Position numbers and translations under genes: made by a program. From an uncultured Burkholderiales bacterium (GTDB taxonomy: Bacteria > Pseudomonadota > Gammaproteobacteria > Burkholderiales > Burkholderiaceae_C), in the NCBI GenBank assembly GCA_903864315.1, contig CAIPFK010000152.1:62001-126000 (forward strand): 64,000 nt of DNA, given 5' to 3'. The notes under the pieces are model-generated. The model saw only the letters and a list, made by a program, of their open reading frames with translations. It was not told where the DNA came from and did no database searches. Shown piece after piece: positions 1-9,878 of the stretch (positions are counted from its first letter, which is position 1; each line of letters starts with the position of its first letter).

Positions 1-25
1 GTTTGCACAAGCTCCGGTCCCCATC

Positions 26-61
26 AGCCCCTGGCCTTCAAAATCCAGGGGCTTTGATTTT
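26..61 (+). terminator. Rho-independent terminator of an upstream gene outside the window
   Basis: Perfect 9-bp inverted repeat AGCCCCTGG (26-34) / CCAGGGGCT (45-53) followed by TTGATTTT. Confidence 0.8.
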
Positions 62-191
62 GGGCAAACATAGTCATAACAAACTTCAAGCTTGAGACAC
101 AGATCACTCTCAATGGGGATAAACGCTATTGATAAAGGTGAGCAAATCCATTAAAAATTGCTTTTGAACATTTTCAATCAAAGGCAATCCC

Positions 192-1421
192 ATGAGTCAA
201 GTCCACCCTCCAGAACTCAGTTTGACTGAACGCGATCGCCGATGGGCTCGCGTGAGAGCCATGATGCGTGAGCAGCACCTCAAAGCCCTCTTGGTCGCTG
301 GGTTTCGCTCCAGAGAGATGTATGAGAGTTATCTGAGCGACGACTACAACGAAGGCTGCGTTCTCTTTCCCTTGGAGGGCGATCCAGTCGTGATCACTTG
401 GGCACACTTGCGTGTGATGAGAGCAAGGTGGTCTGAGGAACGCGGCCACAAACTGTGGATCAATGACTACCGCGTCGCCACCAATGGCCAAGCCGTGGCG
501 GAGTGGTTCAAAGACCTGCACTTGGATCAAGAGACGCTGGGGGTGGTGGGCCTCACCTCTCAGGCCCCCACAGAGGCGTATGGCGCCATTCCAGCCAATT
601 TTTGGTTGCAACTCACAGAGTCCTTGCCCAAAGCACAATTCAAAGATGTCTCTGAACTCTTTAGCCATCTCATGCTCGTGAAGTCAGCAGAAGAATTGGG
701 GCAAATCCGATACGCCGCCCATGCAGCAGAGGTCGCTTGCGAGGTGGTGGCCAAATTGGCCAAACCAGGCGTTGGAGAAGAGAAAATTTTCGCACACGCC
801 AGCATGGCCATGCTCGAGTTTGGCATTGGATTGCGCTACCCCGCATTGGTGATGAACTCCGGGCCGGCCACCCTTTCTTGGGGGCCACCAAGGTGGAGCA
901 CGAGAGGCGAGCGGCCTCGTGTACTTCAACGCGGTGATTTGCTCCAAACTGAGCTCATGCCCATGTGCGGCAATCAAGAAGTCCAAGTCCAAATGACGGT
1001 GGCCTTGGATCCCATTGATGTCATCAACCAGGGCTGCGAAAAAGTGGCCCGACAATCTTACGACGCCGGTATCAAAGCACTGCGCCCAGGCATTACCTTT
1101 CAAGAATTGGTGGCGGCCATGGAAGAGCCACTCAAGACATCGGGGCACTGGGCTTACACCCCCTTGGTGCATTCCATCTCGCCTCATTTCTTGGCGGGCA
1201 GGAGTCAAGTCAATACAGAGAAATTGAATTTGGGCGTGACCTTCATGGGCAAACCCTCTGCGCCCATTCGCAAAGCAGTCATTGAGCCAGGAATGGTCTT
1301 TGCCTTCGAGCCCAATGCCTGCTGGGAGAGTCACCGCGTCAATATTGGAGGCACGGTGGTGGTCACGGCCGATGGCTGTGAAGAGCTCAATCGGATCCCA
1401 TGCCATGTCACCCATGTGTGA
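192..1421 (+). CDS. M24 family metallopeptidase (Xaa-Pro aminopeptidase/creatinase-like)
   Basis: 409-aa ORF; pita-bread-fold-like C-terminal half (MNSGPATLSWG, GDLLQTELMPM, HSISPHFLAG, IEPGMVFAFEPNA). Confidence 0.8.
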   Translation: MSQVHPPELSLTERDRRWARVRAMMREQHLKALLVAGFRSREMYESYLSDDYNEGCVLFPLEGDPVVITWAHLRVMRARWSEERGHKLWINDYRVATNGQAVAEWFKDLHLDQETLGVVGLTSQAPTEAYGAIPANFWLQLTESLPKAQFKDVSELFSHLMLVKSAEELGQIRYAAHAAEVACEVVAKLAKPGVGEEKIFAHASMAMLEFGIGLRYPALVMNSGPATLSWGPPRWSTRGERPRVLQRGDLLQTELMPMCGNQEVQVQMTVALDPIDVINQGCEKVARQSYDAGIKALRPGITFQELVAAMEEPLKTSGHWAYTPLVHSISPHFLAGRSQVNTEKLNLGVTFMGKPSAPIRKAVIEPGMVFAFEPNACWESHRVNIGGTVVVTADGCEELNRIPCHVTHV

Positions 1422-1473
1422 GTTGGTCCAGCCCTTATCCCCCCGTCTTTGATCACATGCCAAGGATTCAGCC

Positions 1474-2487
1474 ATGAACAACTTTTTCCACACCCCATCA
1501 CGCCCCCCATCACGCACCCGACTGCGCTTGATTGCAGCCATTTCTTTGTTGACCATGATGGCGTTATTGAGTCCAACAAGTCACGCACAGAATTACCCCA
1601 AAAAACCCATCGTGGTGATCGTACCCGCCACTGCTGGCTCGGCACCGGATGTGCGCATGCGCCAAGTGGCCCCAAAGATGGGGGAGTTCTTGGGTCAACC
1701 CCTGATCATTGAGAACCGACCCGGCGCCAATGGTGCCATTGGCGCGCGTGAAGCGGCCAAAGCAGCACCGGACGGATACACCTTTTTACACGCCAATATC
1801 AGCAACTTACTCAACGATGTCTTCACCTCAGAAAAAGGCACACGATTGGCCGAAGATTTAATCGCCATTGGTGACATTGAATCGGGCCCATTGATCGTGG
1901 TGGTGAACCCCAATGTTCAAGTCAAAAGCCTCAAAGAATTGATTGAGCTTGCCAAATCCAAGCCCAATGTCCTCACCTATGGCTCGGGCGGGTCTGGGGG
2001 ACTGATTCAGCTCATGGGTGAGCGGGTGAAGCTCGCGGCAGACATCAAAATACTGGAAGTCCCCTACAAATCCCCAGGCGCAGAAATGCCCGATTTGATT
2101 GCGGGACATTTGGACGTGGGCTTTGGCGTGTGGTCGGTTTTGGGTCCCTTGATCAAAAGCGGCAAGATCAGGGCCCTGGCCGTGGCGAGCTCAACTCACT
2201 TGCCCATGGCCCCAGAGATTGCAACCATGGCAGAAGCCGGCTTACCTGGAATGGAAACCACTGCATGGAATGGTCTTTTTGCACCCGCGGGCACCTCCAA
2301 AGAAGTGATTCAAACTCTTTACAAAGCATTGGTGTTCTCCCTCTCAAGCCAAGAGGTACATGACTTATTCGCTTCCACGGGATCATTGACAGGCGGTAAA
2401 ACCCCCGAACAATTTGCCGACTTTGTGAAAGCCGAGAAAAACAAATGGAGCAATGTCGTGAAATTGGCGAATATCAAACCACAATGA
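1474..2487 (+). CDS. Bug-family tripartite tricarboxylate transporter substrate-binding protein
   Basis: Signal peptide, then YPKKPIVVIVPATAGSAPDVRMR...IIENRPGANGAIGAREAAKAAPDGYT, typical of the Bug family. Confidence 0.9.
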   Translation: MNNFFHTPSRPPSRTRLRLIAAISLLTMMALLSPTSHAQNYPKKPIVVIVPATAGSAPDVRMRQVAPKMGEFLGQPLIIENRPGANGAIGAREAAKAAPDGYTFLHANISNLLNDVFTSEKGTRLAEDLIAIGDIESGPLIVVVNPNVQVKSLKELIELAKSKPNVLTYGSGGSGGLIQLMGERVKLAADIKILEVPYKSPGAEMPDLIAGHLDVGFGVWSVLGPLIKSGKIRALAVASSTHLPMAPEIATMAEAGLPGMETTAWNGLFAPAGTSKEVIQTLYKALVFSLSSQEVHDLFASTGSLTGGKTPEQFADFVKAEKNKWSNVVKLANIKPQ

Positions 2488-2512
2488 ACGCGATCGTCAA
2501 CACGGTCTCTCC

Positions 2513-2544
2513 AAGCCGCCCGTCCTTTGGGTGGCTTGTCTTTT
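2513..2544 (+). terminator. Rho-independent terminator after the first Bug gene
   Basis: AAGCCGCCC / GGGTGGCTT stem (one G-T wobble), 7-nt loop, GTCTTTTG tail. Confidence 0.6.
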
Positions 2545-2563
2545 GTAGAACTCCAAAAAACCA

Positions 2564-3574
2564 TTGACAAGAATCATTCCGCTAAAAACCCATATGAAAT
2601 TCAAACAACTTTTATTGTGCAGCACTTTCCTTGGCATCATCTCCATCAACGCGACAGCTCAAAGCAACACGTGGCCCAACAAGGTCATCAAAATCATTGT
2701 CCCCTTCGTGCCTGGATCTTTCACCGACACGGCAGCTCGTGTACTGAGCGTTGAGCTCGCCAAGCAACTAGGTCAAACCGTGATCGTGGACAACAAGGGA
2801 GGAGCAGGCAGCACCTTGGGAACAGACCTGGTTGCCAAATCTGCGCCTGACGGTTACACATTCTTACTGACGGACAATTCTTTTGCCGTCTCTACAGCGC
2901 TTTATGAAAAGCTCCCCTACAACCCTGTCAAAGACGTGGCACAAATCACCATCGTCGCTGAATCTCCGGCAGTTTTGGTGGCCAGACCCGGCTTGAACTC
3001 GAAGAGCCTCAAAGAGATTGTTCAATACACCCAAAAAAATCAAGGTGCCCTCACCTTCGGCTCGGGCGGTGTCGGATCATCGGCCCATTTGGCAATGGAA
3101 GCCTTCCTCACTCAAAATAATTTACAGCTCACCCATATCCCCTTCAAAGGAATCGCTGGTGCCATCACCGATGTGGCGGCCGATCGTGTCGACTTGGCCA
3201 TTGGATCTGTGGGCTCGGCACAGGCCCACATCAAAGATGGACGACTGCAAGGGATTGCGGTGAGTGGCTCACAACGCCATCCCCTTTTGCCGCAAGTCCC
3301 GACCTTTGCCGAGTCAGGCTTTGGCAATTACAAAATGATGTATTGGTTTGGCTTGATGGCACCCAATGGCGTGGCCAAAGACATCATTGATCGAATGCAA
3401 AAAGAAGTGGTCCACGCATTGACCCAGACCAAAGTCCAAGAGGTTTTTGCTTCTGCTGGCGTGAGGCCTGCGACCAACACGCCCGCCGAATACACCAACT
3501 TGGTTCACGATGAGTCGGCCATGTGGGCAGAGGTGATCAAAAAAGCTGGACTAAAATCAATGGCAGCCCAGTGA
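2564..3574 (+). CDS. Bug-family tripartite tricarboxylate transporter substrate-binding protein
   Basis: WPNKVIKIIVPFVPGSFTDTAARVLS...VIVDNKGGAGSTLGTDLVAKSAPDGYT; the likely start is the internal Met MKFKQLLL at about 2594. Confidence 0.9.
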   Translation: MTRIIPLKTHMKFKQLLLCSTFLGIISINATAQSNTWPNKVIKIIVPFVPGSFTDTAARVLSVELAKQLGQTVIVDNKGGAGSTLGTDLVAKSAPDGYTFLLTDNSFAVSTALYEKLPYNPVKDVAQITIVAESPAVLVARPGLNSKSLKEIVQYTQKNQGALTFGSGGVGSSAHLAMEAFLTQNNLQLTHIPFKGIAGAITDVAADRVDLAIGSVGSAQAHIKDGRLQGIAVSGSQRHPLLPQVPTFAESGFGNYKMMYWFGLMAPNGVAKDIIDRMQKEVVHALTQTKVQEVFASAGVRPATNTPAEYTNLVHDESAMWAEVIKKAGLKSMAAQ

Positions 3575-3706
3575 TCTCCCAACGTGGACTCACTGGCAGC
3601 CCTCGCATCCGCGCGCGGATAGATCAAACGCCGAACATCAACCCTTTCACGCCGCAAGACAACCGCCTCTTGCGCCTATAGCACACCCCTTCATGGGCAC
3701 CTCATC

Positions 3707-4570
3707 ATGTCTTTTGACCTTTCTGAAAAAACTCTCTTCACTCCCCCTCCATTGTCTTGTGATGCCCACTTTCACGTCTTTGGCACAGCAGGGCAATACC
3801 CCTATGGGGGCGATTTAAGATACACACCACCGCACGCGCCGCTTCAAGAGTATTTGAAACTGGCGCAGCATTTGGGCCTCACCCGCTTTGTCTTTGTGCA
3901 GCCCAGCGCTTATGCACGCGACAACAGCTGCATGCTTGACGCGATGAAACACGTTGGCACCGATCGCTGCCGAGGCGTGGTGGACTTGGATGACGATGTC
4001 ACGTTGGAGCACATGCAGTCTTTGCACGCATTGGGTGTCAGAGGCATTCGGATCAATGTGAGCCCAGTGCACCCCTATGAAGTGGGTTTGGCACAAACGA
4101 TGACGCCGCGCATCGAGACTTTGGCCGAGAAATGCAAAACCTTGGGCTGGCACCTGGACTTTTTACTCCCCGGATGGCTCACAGCAGAGCTTTTGGGATT
4201 GATGAGACGCTTGACCATTCCCTTCTCCATGGCCCACATGGGCATGAATTTGGCCAAAGATGGCGTCAACTCGCCAGGCTTTCAAGCATTGTTGAAATTG
4301 GTGGGTGAAGGACAACGATTGGCCTACGTGAAATTCACCGGCATTTACCGCATGTCCAAAGTCGAGCACTACACTGACGCAGATCCGATGGCCAAAGCCT
4401 TGATCAAGGTGGCAGGAGACCGCATCATTTGGGGCAGCGATTACCCTCACTTGTCCTTTGGCGAGCACAGCTCAGTGGCGCTCTTTAATTTACTCGACCG
4501 CTGGTGCGAGAACGATCAAGAAAAGAAACTGATCTTGGCCGACAACCCTTCCAGGCTGTTTGGCTTTTGA
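3707..4570 (+). CDS. Amidohydrolase family protein (2-pyrone-4,6-dicarboxylate lactonase-like)
   Basis: CDAHFHVFG near the N-terminus, RGIRINVSP, IIWGSDYPHLSF, LILADNPSRLFGF; amidohydrolase-2 pattern. Confidence 0.8.
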   Translation: MSFDLSEKTLFTPPPLSCDAHFHVFGTAGQYPYGGDLRYTPPHAPLQEYLKLAQHLGLTRFVFVQPSAYARDNSCMLDAMKHVGTDRCRGVVDLDDDVTLEHMQSLHALGVRGIRINVSPVHPYEVGLAQTMTPRIETLAEKCKTLGWHLDFLLPGWLTAELLGLMRRLTIPFSMAHMGMNLAKDGVNSPGFQALLKLVGEGQRLAYVKFTGIYRMSKVEHYTDADPMAKALIKVAGDRIIWGSDYPHLSFGEHSSVALFNLLDRWCENDQEKKLILADNPSRLFGF

Positions 4571-4593
4571 TCTTCCTCGCTCGCGACAAAACC

Positions 4594-5397
4594 TCAAACC
4601 TTCAAGCCATTGACCTGTTTGGCTTTTTCAGTCGCGGCACTCAAGAGGAAAGCCAAATCAGTGCCCGTTGAGACATAGCGTGCGCCCATTTGAATAAATT
4701 GGGCCACCAAATCTGGTCTGGAAGACAGGCCACCGACACCACAAAATTTCCCATATTTCTGACACACTGCGATCGTGTGGGCATAGGCTTGTTTGAGTTT
4801 GGGGTGATCATACTGGCCAGCAATCCCCATGTCAGCGAGCAAATCGTTGGAGCCAATCATGACCATGTCAACCCCAGGGACCGACATGATGTCGTCAGCA
4901 TGGTCCAAGGCGACTTGATTTTCAAACTGAACAATCACCATGGTATTGGCATTGAGCGCAGGGTAAGCTTGATCGGCGGGGAAGGAGCGGTAGTGCAAAT
5001 GCGGCAGGGCACCCGCAGCAGAACGCTCGCCAAAAGGCGGGAATTTGGCACAAGCCACCACCGCATGGGCTTCTTCTTTGCTTTGTACATGCGGCGCGAT
5101 CACCCCCAACGCACCGCCGTCCAAAACCCTGGAGATCCATTGCGAGGAGTTGTCTGGGACACGCACAAAGGCTGCAACACCAATGGCCATGGCAGCCATA
5201 CAAATTTGACCCGTCGTCTCCAGTGAAAAACTACTGTGCTCCAAATCGATGTAGATTGAATCAAAGCCAGCAGTTTTGGCAATCTGCGCGATCTCAATCC
5301 CCGAGACCAACTTCACCGTCATGGATGAGACCACTTGGTTGGCCTTTAGTTTTTCAATGACATTGTTTTTTAAAATCGTTGACAACTCAGCACTCAT
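4594..5397 (-). CDS. HpcH/HpaI aldolase family protein
   Basis: DSIYIDLEHSSFSLE, GALGVIAPHVQSKEEA, VDMVMIGSNDLLADMG; start taken at MSAELSTI inside the longer ORF. Confidence 0.85.
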   Translation of the reverse strand: MSAELSTILKNNVIEKLKANQVVSSMTVKLVSGIEIAQIAKTAGFDSIYIDLEHSSFSLETTGQICMAAMAIGVAAFVRVPDNSSQWISRVLDGGALGVIAPHVQSKEEAHAVVACAKFPPFGERSAAGALPHLHYRSFPADQAYPALNANTMVIVQFENQVALDHADDIMSVPGVDMVMIGSNDLLADMGIAGQYDHPKLKQAYAHTIAVCQKYGKFCGVGGLSSRPDLVAQFIQMGARYVSTGTDLAFLLSAATEKAKQVNGLKV

Positions 5398-5588
5398 AAA
5401 ATTCCTTTGATCATGATGACACTCATCTACAGCGGTTCGCCATGTAGTCATTCTACAGTTGACCACCCCACGTCAAGACCACCGCCATTGCCCCCCGATT
5501 GGGTTCAAGCCAAAGGGTAATTACCGATTCCAACCGATGCATGATCTTTAAAATGCAACGTTGAAGTATGTTCTATTAAAGGAATGAA

Positions 5589-6812
5589 ATGAATTGCATC
5601 TCAAAATCCATCGCCCAATGCGGCGCAAAGTTGACGGGGCTCACATTGGGCTTGGCCCTCAGCTTGTTGAGTGGTCTTGCTTTTGCGCAAGCCAATCCCC
5701 CGATCCGCATTGGAAGCACATTGGCACTCACAGGACCACTCTCTGCCACGGGTGTCGTGCACAAATTGGCCGGTGAAATTGCCATTGAAGACATCAACAA
5801 AAGAGGCGGCTTTTTGGGCAGAAAGGTGGAATGGATTCTCAAGGACGATCAATCCAAGCCCGAATTGGCGCGCACACTCTATGAGCAACTCTTGAACAGC
5901 GACAAAGTCGACTTGCTCATGGGTCCCTATGCAACCGGGGCCATTTTGTCAGCCATGGTGGTGGCCGAGCGCAACAACAAACTGCTCATTCATCACACCT
6001 TTGGCATACCAAGCCAAGCAAAATACGACAAGCAGTTCCCTGCGTGGGCTTTGGGCTCGTACCCCGAAAAAACAGTGCCCAATACGGTTTTTGATGCCAT
6101 GGCCTCTTTGGAAAAAGCACCCAAAACCATCGCCATCATCACCAGTAAATTCCCTTCGGTTTATTTCTTGTCGACTGGTGCTAGAGAAGTGGCCAAGCAA
6201 CGAGGACTCAAAGAAGTTCTTTATTTGGAGTGGGACTTTGGTAATCGTGATTTCTCAGCCATTGCCGCGCGCGTCAAAGACGCCAAGCCCGATCTGGTAT
6301 GGATTGGTGACATCGGAGCCGAGGGCAATCAAGTGCTGGAGGCGATGAAAAAAATCGACTACACCCCTCCCCTTCACACCCACGTTTACCCGTCACCCGG
6401 TATTTTGGCAGCAGCACCTGAGGGGCAAGGTTCATTTGCGATATCCCCATTTGAGGAGCATGCACCGTTTACCAAGAACAAGGGCTCTGACACGTTGATC
6501 AAATCATTTGACCTCAAAGCCAAGGCTGAAGGTTTGCCCTATACCAAGGTTGAAGTTCAAGCCGCCAGCTCATTTGTGGCTTGGCAAATGTTGGAAGCCG
6601 CCGTGACGGCCACCAAGAGTTTGGATGACGCGCTCTTGGCCAAATGGCTCAAAGCCAACCAAGTCGATACCGTCGTGGGCAAGGTGAGGTTTGATGGTCC
6701 GTTCAATTATGGAGACGATTTGATGCACGTCAAACAACTCCAAAATGGCCAGTGGCTCATGGTTTGGCCGAAAAATTTGGCTGCACCTGGTGTGAAGATG
6801 CAAGTCAATTGA
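5589..6812 (+). CDS. ABC transporter substrate-binding protein, branched-chain amino-acid (LivJ-like) type
   Basis: Signal peptide plus IRIGSTLALTGPLSATG...AIEDINKRGGFLGRKVEWILKDDQSKPELA. Confidence 0.9.
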   Translation: MNCISKSIAQCGAKLTGLTLGLALSLLSGLAFAQANPPIRIGSTLALTGPLSATGVVHKLAGEIAIEDINKRGGFLGRKVEWILKDDQSKPELARTLYEQLLNSDKVDLLMGPYATGAILSAMVVAERNNKLLIHHTFGIPSQAKYDKQFPAWALGSYPEKTVPNTVFDAMASLEKAPKTIAIITSKFPSVYFLSTGAREVAKQRGLKEVLYLEWDFGNRDFSAIAARVKDAKPDLVWIGDIGAEGNQVLEAMKKIDYTPPLHTHVYPSPGILAAAPEGQGSFAISPFEEHAPFTKNKGSDTLIKSFDLKAKAEGLPYTKVEVQAASSFVAWQMLEAAVTATKSLDDALLAKWLKANQVDTVVGKVRFDGPFNYGDDLMHVKQLQNGQWLMVWPKNLAAPGVKMQVN

Positions 6813-6858
6813 GCAATTGAATTTCTGGGTCAGGCACTGGCTCAGAATCCATCATTCA

Positions 6859-6885
6859 AGCCCCGTTTTTGAGCGGGGCTTTTTC
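6859..6885 (+). terminator. Rho-independent terminator
   Basis: AAGCCCCG / CGGGGCTT stem, 7-nt loop, TTTTC tail. Confidence 0.85.
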
Positions 6886-6970
6886 ATGCCCACAACGGTT
6901 GTTGTGGATGAAACATGGACAACTGCATTCGACTCGCGCATGGGCATTCACCCAGGGCAATTCAGGCCTA

Positions 6971-7855
6971 TCAAGCTGGTTTTTGCACCATCTGCTCAAT
7001 GAAGAATTGGGGCAAATGGGCAATGTCTTCTAGCCCTGCGCCTGCAGCCACTGCGCCCGATAAGCTGGTGGCCAAGGCACTCGATAGCCCCATGGGAACA
7101 CCCAAGGCAGATCCACAAGCGACCACATTGGTCATGTCTTTGCGCAAATTATTGATGTCCAGCGTTGTGTCATCCGTGTGGCCCAAGAGTACATTTTTTT
7201 TGTTTTTGAGCCATGCATTGGCGGTGGGGGACATGGCCAGCACCTCCAGCATCTGCCCCATCTCCAAGCCCTCACCCAGACCCAAGGCCAAGCCCTCGGA
7301 CAAGGACTGAATGTATGCAGCCAAGGTCAAATTCGAGACCAACTTGATCGCATGACCAGCACCGACTGCCCCCATGTGCTTGACAGACACACTCAATGCA
7401 CTCAAAACCGGTTGCGCTCTCTCGATATCTTGGAGACGCCCCCCTGCGGGTATAAAAACCATCCCCGCCTTCACCGTGGGGATGGTACCCATGATGGGTG
7501 CACCAATGAGTTGTGCCCCCATATCCTGAACTCGAACACTCAACTCGCGAACGGTTTGAGGCTGAAGGGTGCTGGACTCAATGAACAATTTCCCTTCAAC
7601 CGAGGATTGGAGCAGTCCTTGGGGGCCAAGATACAAATTCTTTGCGCCTGCATCATCATTGATCAAGGACATGATCATGGAGGCCCTTTGCGATACATCC
7701 TCTGCGTGCTCAGCCACCATCAACCCCATTTGTTGGGCAGCACTCAAGCGGCCTGGATTTTTATCCCAAACCAAAATTTCATCAAAGCCTTGGGACTGAA
7801 GCCGTTGTGCCACTGCCAACCCCATGCGTCCCAAACCAATCAAGCCAAAAATCAT
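6971..7855 (-). CDS. NAD(P)-dependent oxidoreductase, 3-hydroxyisobutyrate dehydrogenase family
   Basis: MIFGLIGLGRMGLAVAQRLQ Rossmann motif; GAPIMGT; GAVGAGHAIKLVSN. Confidence 0.85.
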   Translation of the reverse strand: MIFGLIGLGRMGLAVAQRLQSQGFDEILVWDKNPGRLSAAQQMGLMVAEHAEDVSQRASMIMSLINDDAGAKNLYLGPQGLLQSSVEGKLFIESSTLQPQTVRELSVRVQDMGAQLIGAPIMGTIPTVKAGMVFIPAGGRLQDIERAQPVLSALSVSVKHMGAVGAGHAIKLVSNLTLAAYIQSLSEGLALGLGEGLEMGQMLEVLAMSPTANAWLKNKKNVLLGHTDDTTLDINNLRKDMTNVVACGSALGVPMGLSSALATSLSGAVAAGAGLEDIAHLPQFFIEQMVQKPA

Positions 7856-8203
7856 CCTTGACCTCTATGTCTCAAAAATTTAAACCCGTCAAACATTTGT
7901 TCGCCATGGTAAAAATCATATCCAATTAAAAAAATTTACCGCCTGTGGCTTACCCTTATCGTGGTCCCCATTGTCTGACCTGGATCAAACCCAGGCCTTC
8001 AAGGGTTGAGATTCATGAATCCCCGTGGGCGAATTTATCAGTAGAATCCAGACTCACCCCTACCTTGGCCTTTCACCTTGCGTGTTCCCGAACCATTGAG
8101 CTGCGCCGTCCCACAGGGATGAAACGAAGCATTGGGGTGATGCCTGACAGTGACCACAACCGTTGCACCTCAAGGCTGCTTCGACTCTTTAACCAGGATA
8201 GAC

Positions 8204-9193
8204 ATGAAACCCACCAACAAAGCGTTTATAAAAGCTTCATTAGCACTTGCATTGACAGCGGGATTGGGTTCGTTGTCCTCATCGATCTACGCACAAGCTT
8301 TTCCCTCCAAAACTTTGACGATCGTGGTGCCCACTGCACCCGGAGGTGCCAATGATGCGATGGCCCGCATTATTGCGCAAGGCTTGTCCCCACGACTGGG
8401 TCAATCGGTGGTGGTGGACAACCGCGCAGGAGCCAATGGCGCCATCGCTTGCGAGTTTGTCGCTCGCGCCACGCCCGATGGTCACACCATTCTTTTCGGC
8501 TACATTGCGACACACGGCATCAACCCTGCGCTGCAAAAACTCAAATACGATCCATCCACAGACTTTGAAGCCATTGGACTGGTTGCGAATTCACCCACGC
8601 TACTCGTCACCACCATGGGCTTGAATGTCAAAACACCCAAGGATCTCATTGCCCTCATCAACTCAAAACCTGGGACCATGAGTTACGCGTCGGCGGGCAA
8701 AGGCACGGCGCCACACTTGGCTGGAGAGCTCTTTAAACTCGCCACGGGTGTGGACTTGGTGCACATCCCCTACAAAGGCTCAGCGCCTGCGGTGGTTGAC
8801 ACCATTGGGGGCACCACCCAGGTGATGTTCCCCAGTCTCTTCACGGCCTACCCCCAGGTCAAGGCCGGCAAACTTCGCGCCTTGGCGATTGCGGGCGAGA
8901 AACGCTCCTCCGTGATGCCAGAAATTCCTACGCTCACTGAACTCGGTGTGCCCAATGTCAATATCAATCAATGGTACGGACTCTTTGCACCAGCCAAAAC
9001 ACCCAAAGTCGTGATTGATCGTTTGAACAAAGAGCTCAATGAAGTCCTGACCGAAAAAGCCAATGAAAAGAGAATTGAAGACCAAGGCGCAGAGGTAGAA
9101 ACCAGCACACCGCAAGCACTCGCTGACTTGGTCAAAAAAGAAGTGGTGCGATGGAAGTCGGTGGTGAATGCCGCCAAAATTACAGCGGACTGA
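8204..9193 (+). CDS. Bug-family tripartite tricarboxylate transporter substrate-binding protein
   Basis: FPSKTLTIVVPTAPGGANDAMARIIAQGLSPRLGQSVVVDNRAGANGAIA; start taken at MKPTNKAF. Confidence 0.9.
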   Translation: MKPTNKAFIKASLALALTAGLGSLSSSIYAQAFPSKTLTIVVPTAPGGANDAMARIIAQGLSPRLGQSVVVDNRAGANGAIACEFVARATPDGHTILFGYIATHGINPALQKLKYDPSTDFEAIGLVANSPTLLVTTMGLNVKTPKDLIALINSKPGTMSYASAGKGTAPHLAGELFKLATGVDLVHIPYKGSAPAVVDTIGGTTQVMFPSLFTAYPQVKAGKLRALAIAGEKRSSVMPEIPTLTELGVPNVNINQWYGLFAPAKTPKVVIDRLNKELNEVLTEKANEKRIEDQGAEVETSTPQALADLVKKEVVRWKSVVNAAKITAD

Positions 9194-9232
9194 CCAACCT
9201 CGTACGACGTCTTCTTCAACGCACATCCCATC

Positions 9233-9871
9233 ATGCAACTTGGTGCAGTCCTTCAAGCCGCAGGGTCCGCCTCTCGAATGGGATACAGACCCAAGTGTTT
9301 GCTTGAAATCAAGGGTCAAGCCTTGATTGTTCGAACCGCACAGGCCCTTTTGGATGCGGGCGTTCATGATTTGGTGGTGGTGGTTGGGCACTATGGCCTT
9401 GAGGTTCGGGCAGCGCTCAAAGATTTTCCTGTGACTTTCATTGAAAATCCCGAGCCTGAACTTGGCCAAGTCTCTTCTCAACGTCTGGGCCTATTGCACC
9501 TCATGCCCCATCACGATGCCATCATCATGGCCTTGGCCGATCAGCCTTTGATCGAAACCCAAGACGTTGCCGAACTCATTCATTTTTTTGAACAATGCAG
9601 CAAGTCCACCTCGGTGGTTTATCCCAGGGTGCACAACCAACCGGGTAACCCTGTGCTGCTGAGTGGCAAAGCACGAGAAGATATTTTGGCCTGCTCACCC
9701 GACATGGGTGTTCGCGATTGGAGGCGTTTGCACCAAGAAGAAGTGATGGCACTCGAGTGTGACAACACCCACTACATCACCGACCTGGATACCCCACAAG
9801 ACGTGCTCGCATTCACTGAGCGCACCGGTATTGAGTTGACTTGGCCTGCACTCCCATCAGCTCCAAAATAA
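9233..9871 (+). CDS. MobA/MocA-like NTP transferase (probable molybdenum cofactor cytidylyltransferase)
   Basis: GAVLQAAGSASRMGYRPKCLLEIKGQALI nucleotidyltransferase motif; ADQPLIETQDV; PGNPVLLSGK. Confidence 0.75.
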   Translation: MQLGAVLQAAGSASRMGYRPKCLLEIKGQALIVRTAQALLDAGVHDLVVVVGHYGLEVRAALKDFPVTFIENPEPELGQVSSQRLGLLHLMPHHDAIIMALADQPLIETQDVAELIHFFEQCSKSTSVVYPRVHNQPGNPVLLSGKAREDILACSPDMGVRDWRRLHQEEVMALECDNTHYITDLDTPQDVLAFTERTGIELTWPALPSAPK

Positions 9872-9878
9872 GAAATCT

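Noticed and set aside
684-1556. 290-aa minus-strand ORF
   Set aside because: Antisense to the M24 peptidase gene; Trp/His-rich translation without recognisable family motifs, typical of a shadow ORF.
8780-9481. 233-aa minus-strand ORF
   Set aside because: Spans the 3' end of a Bug gene and the start of the MocA-like gene on the opposite strand; no family motifs.
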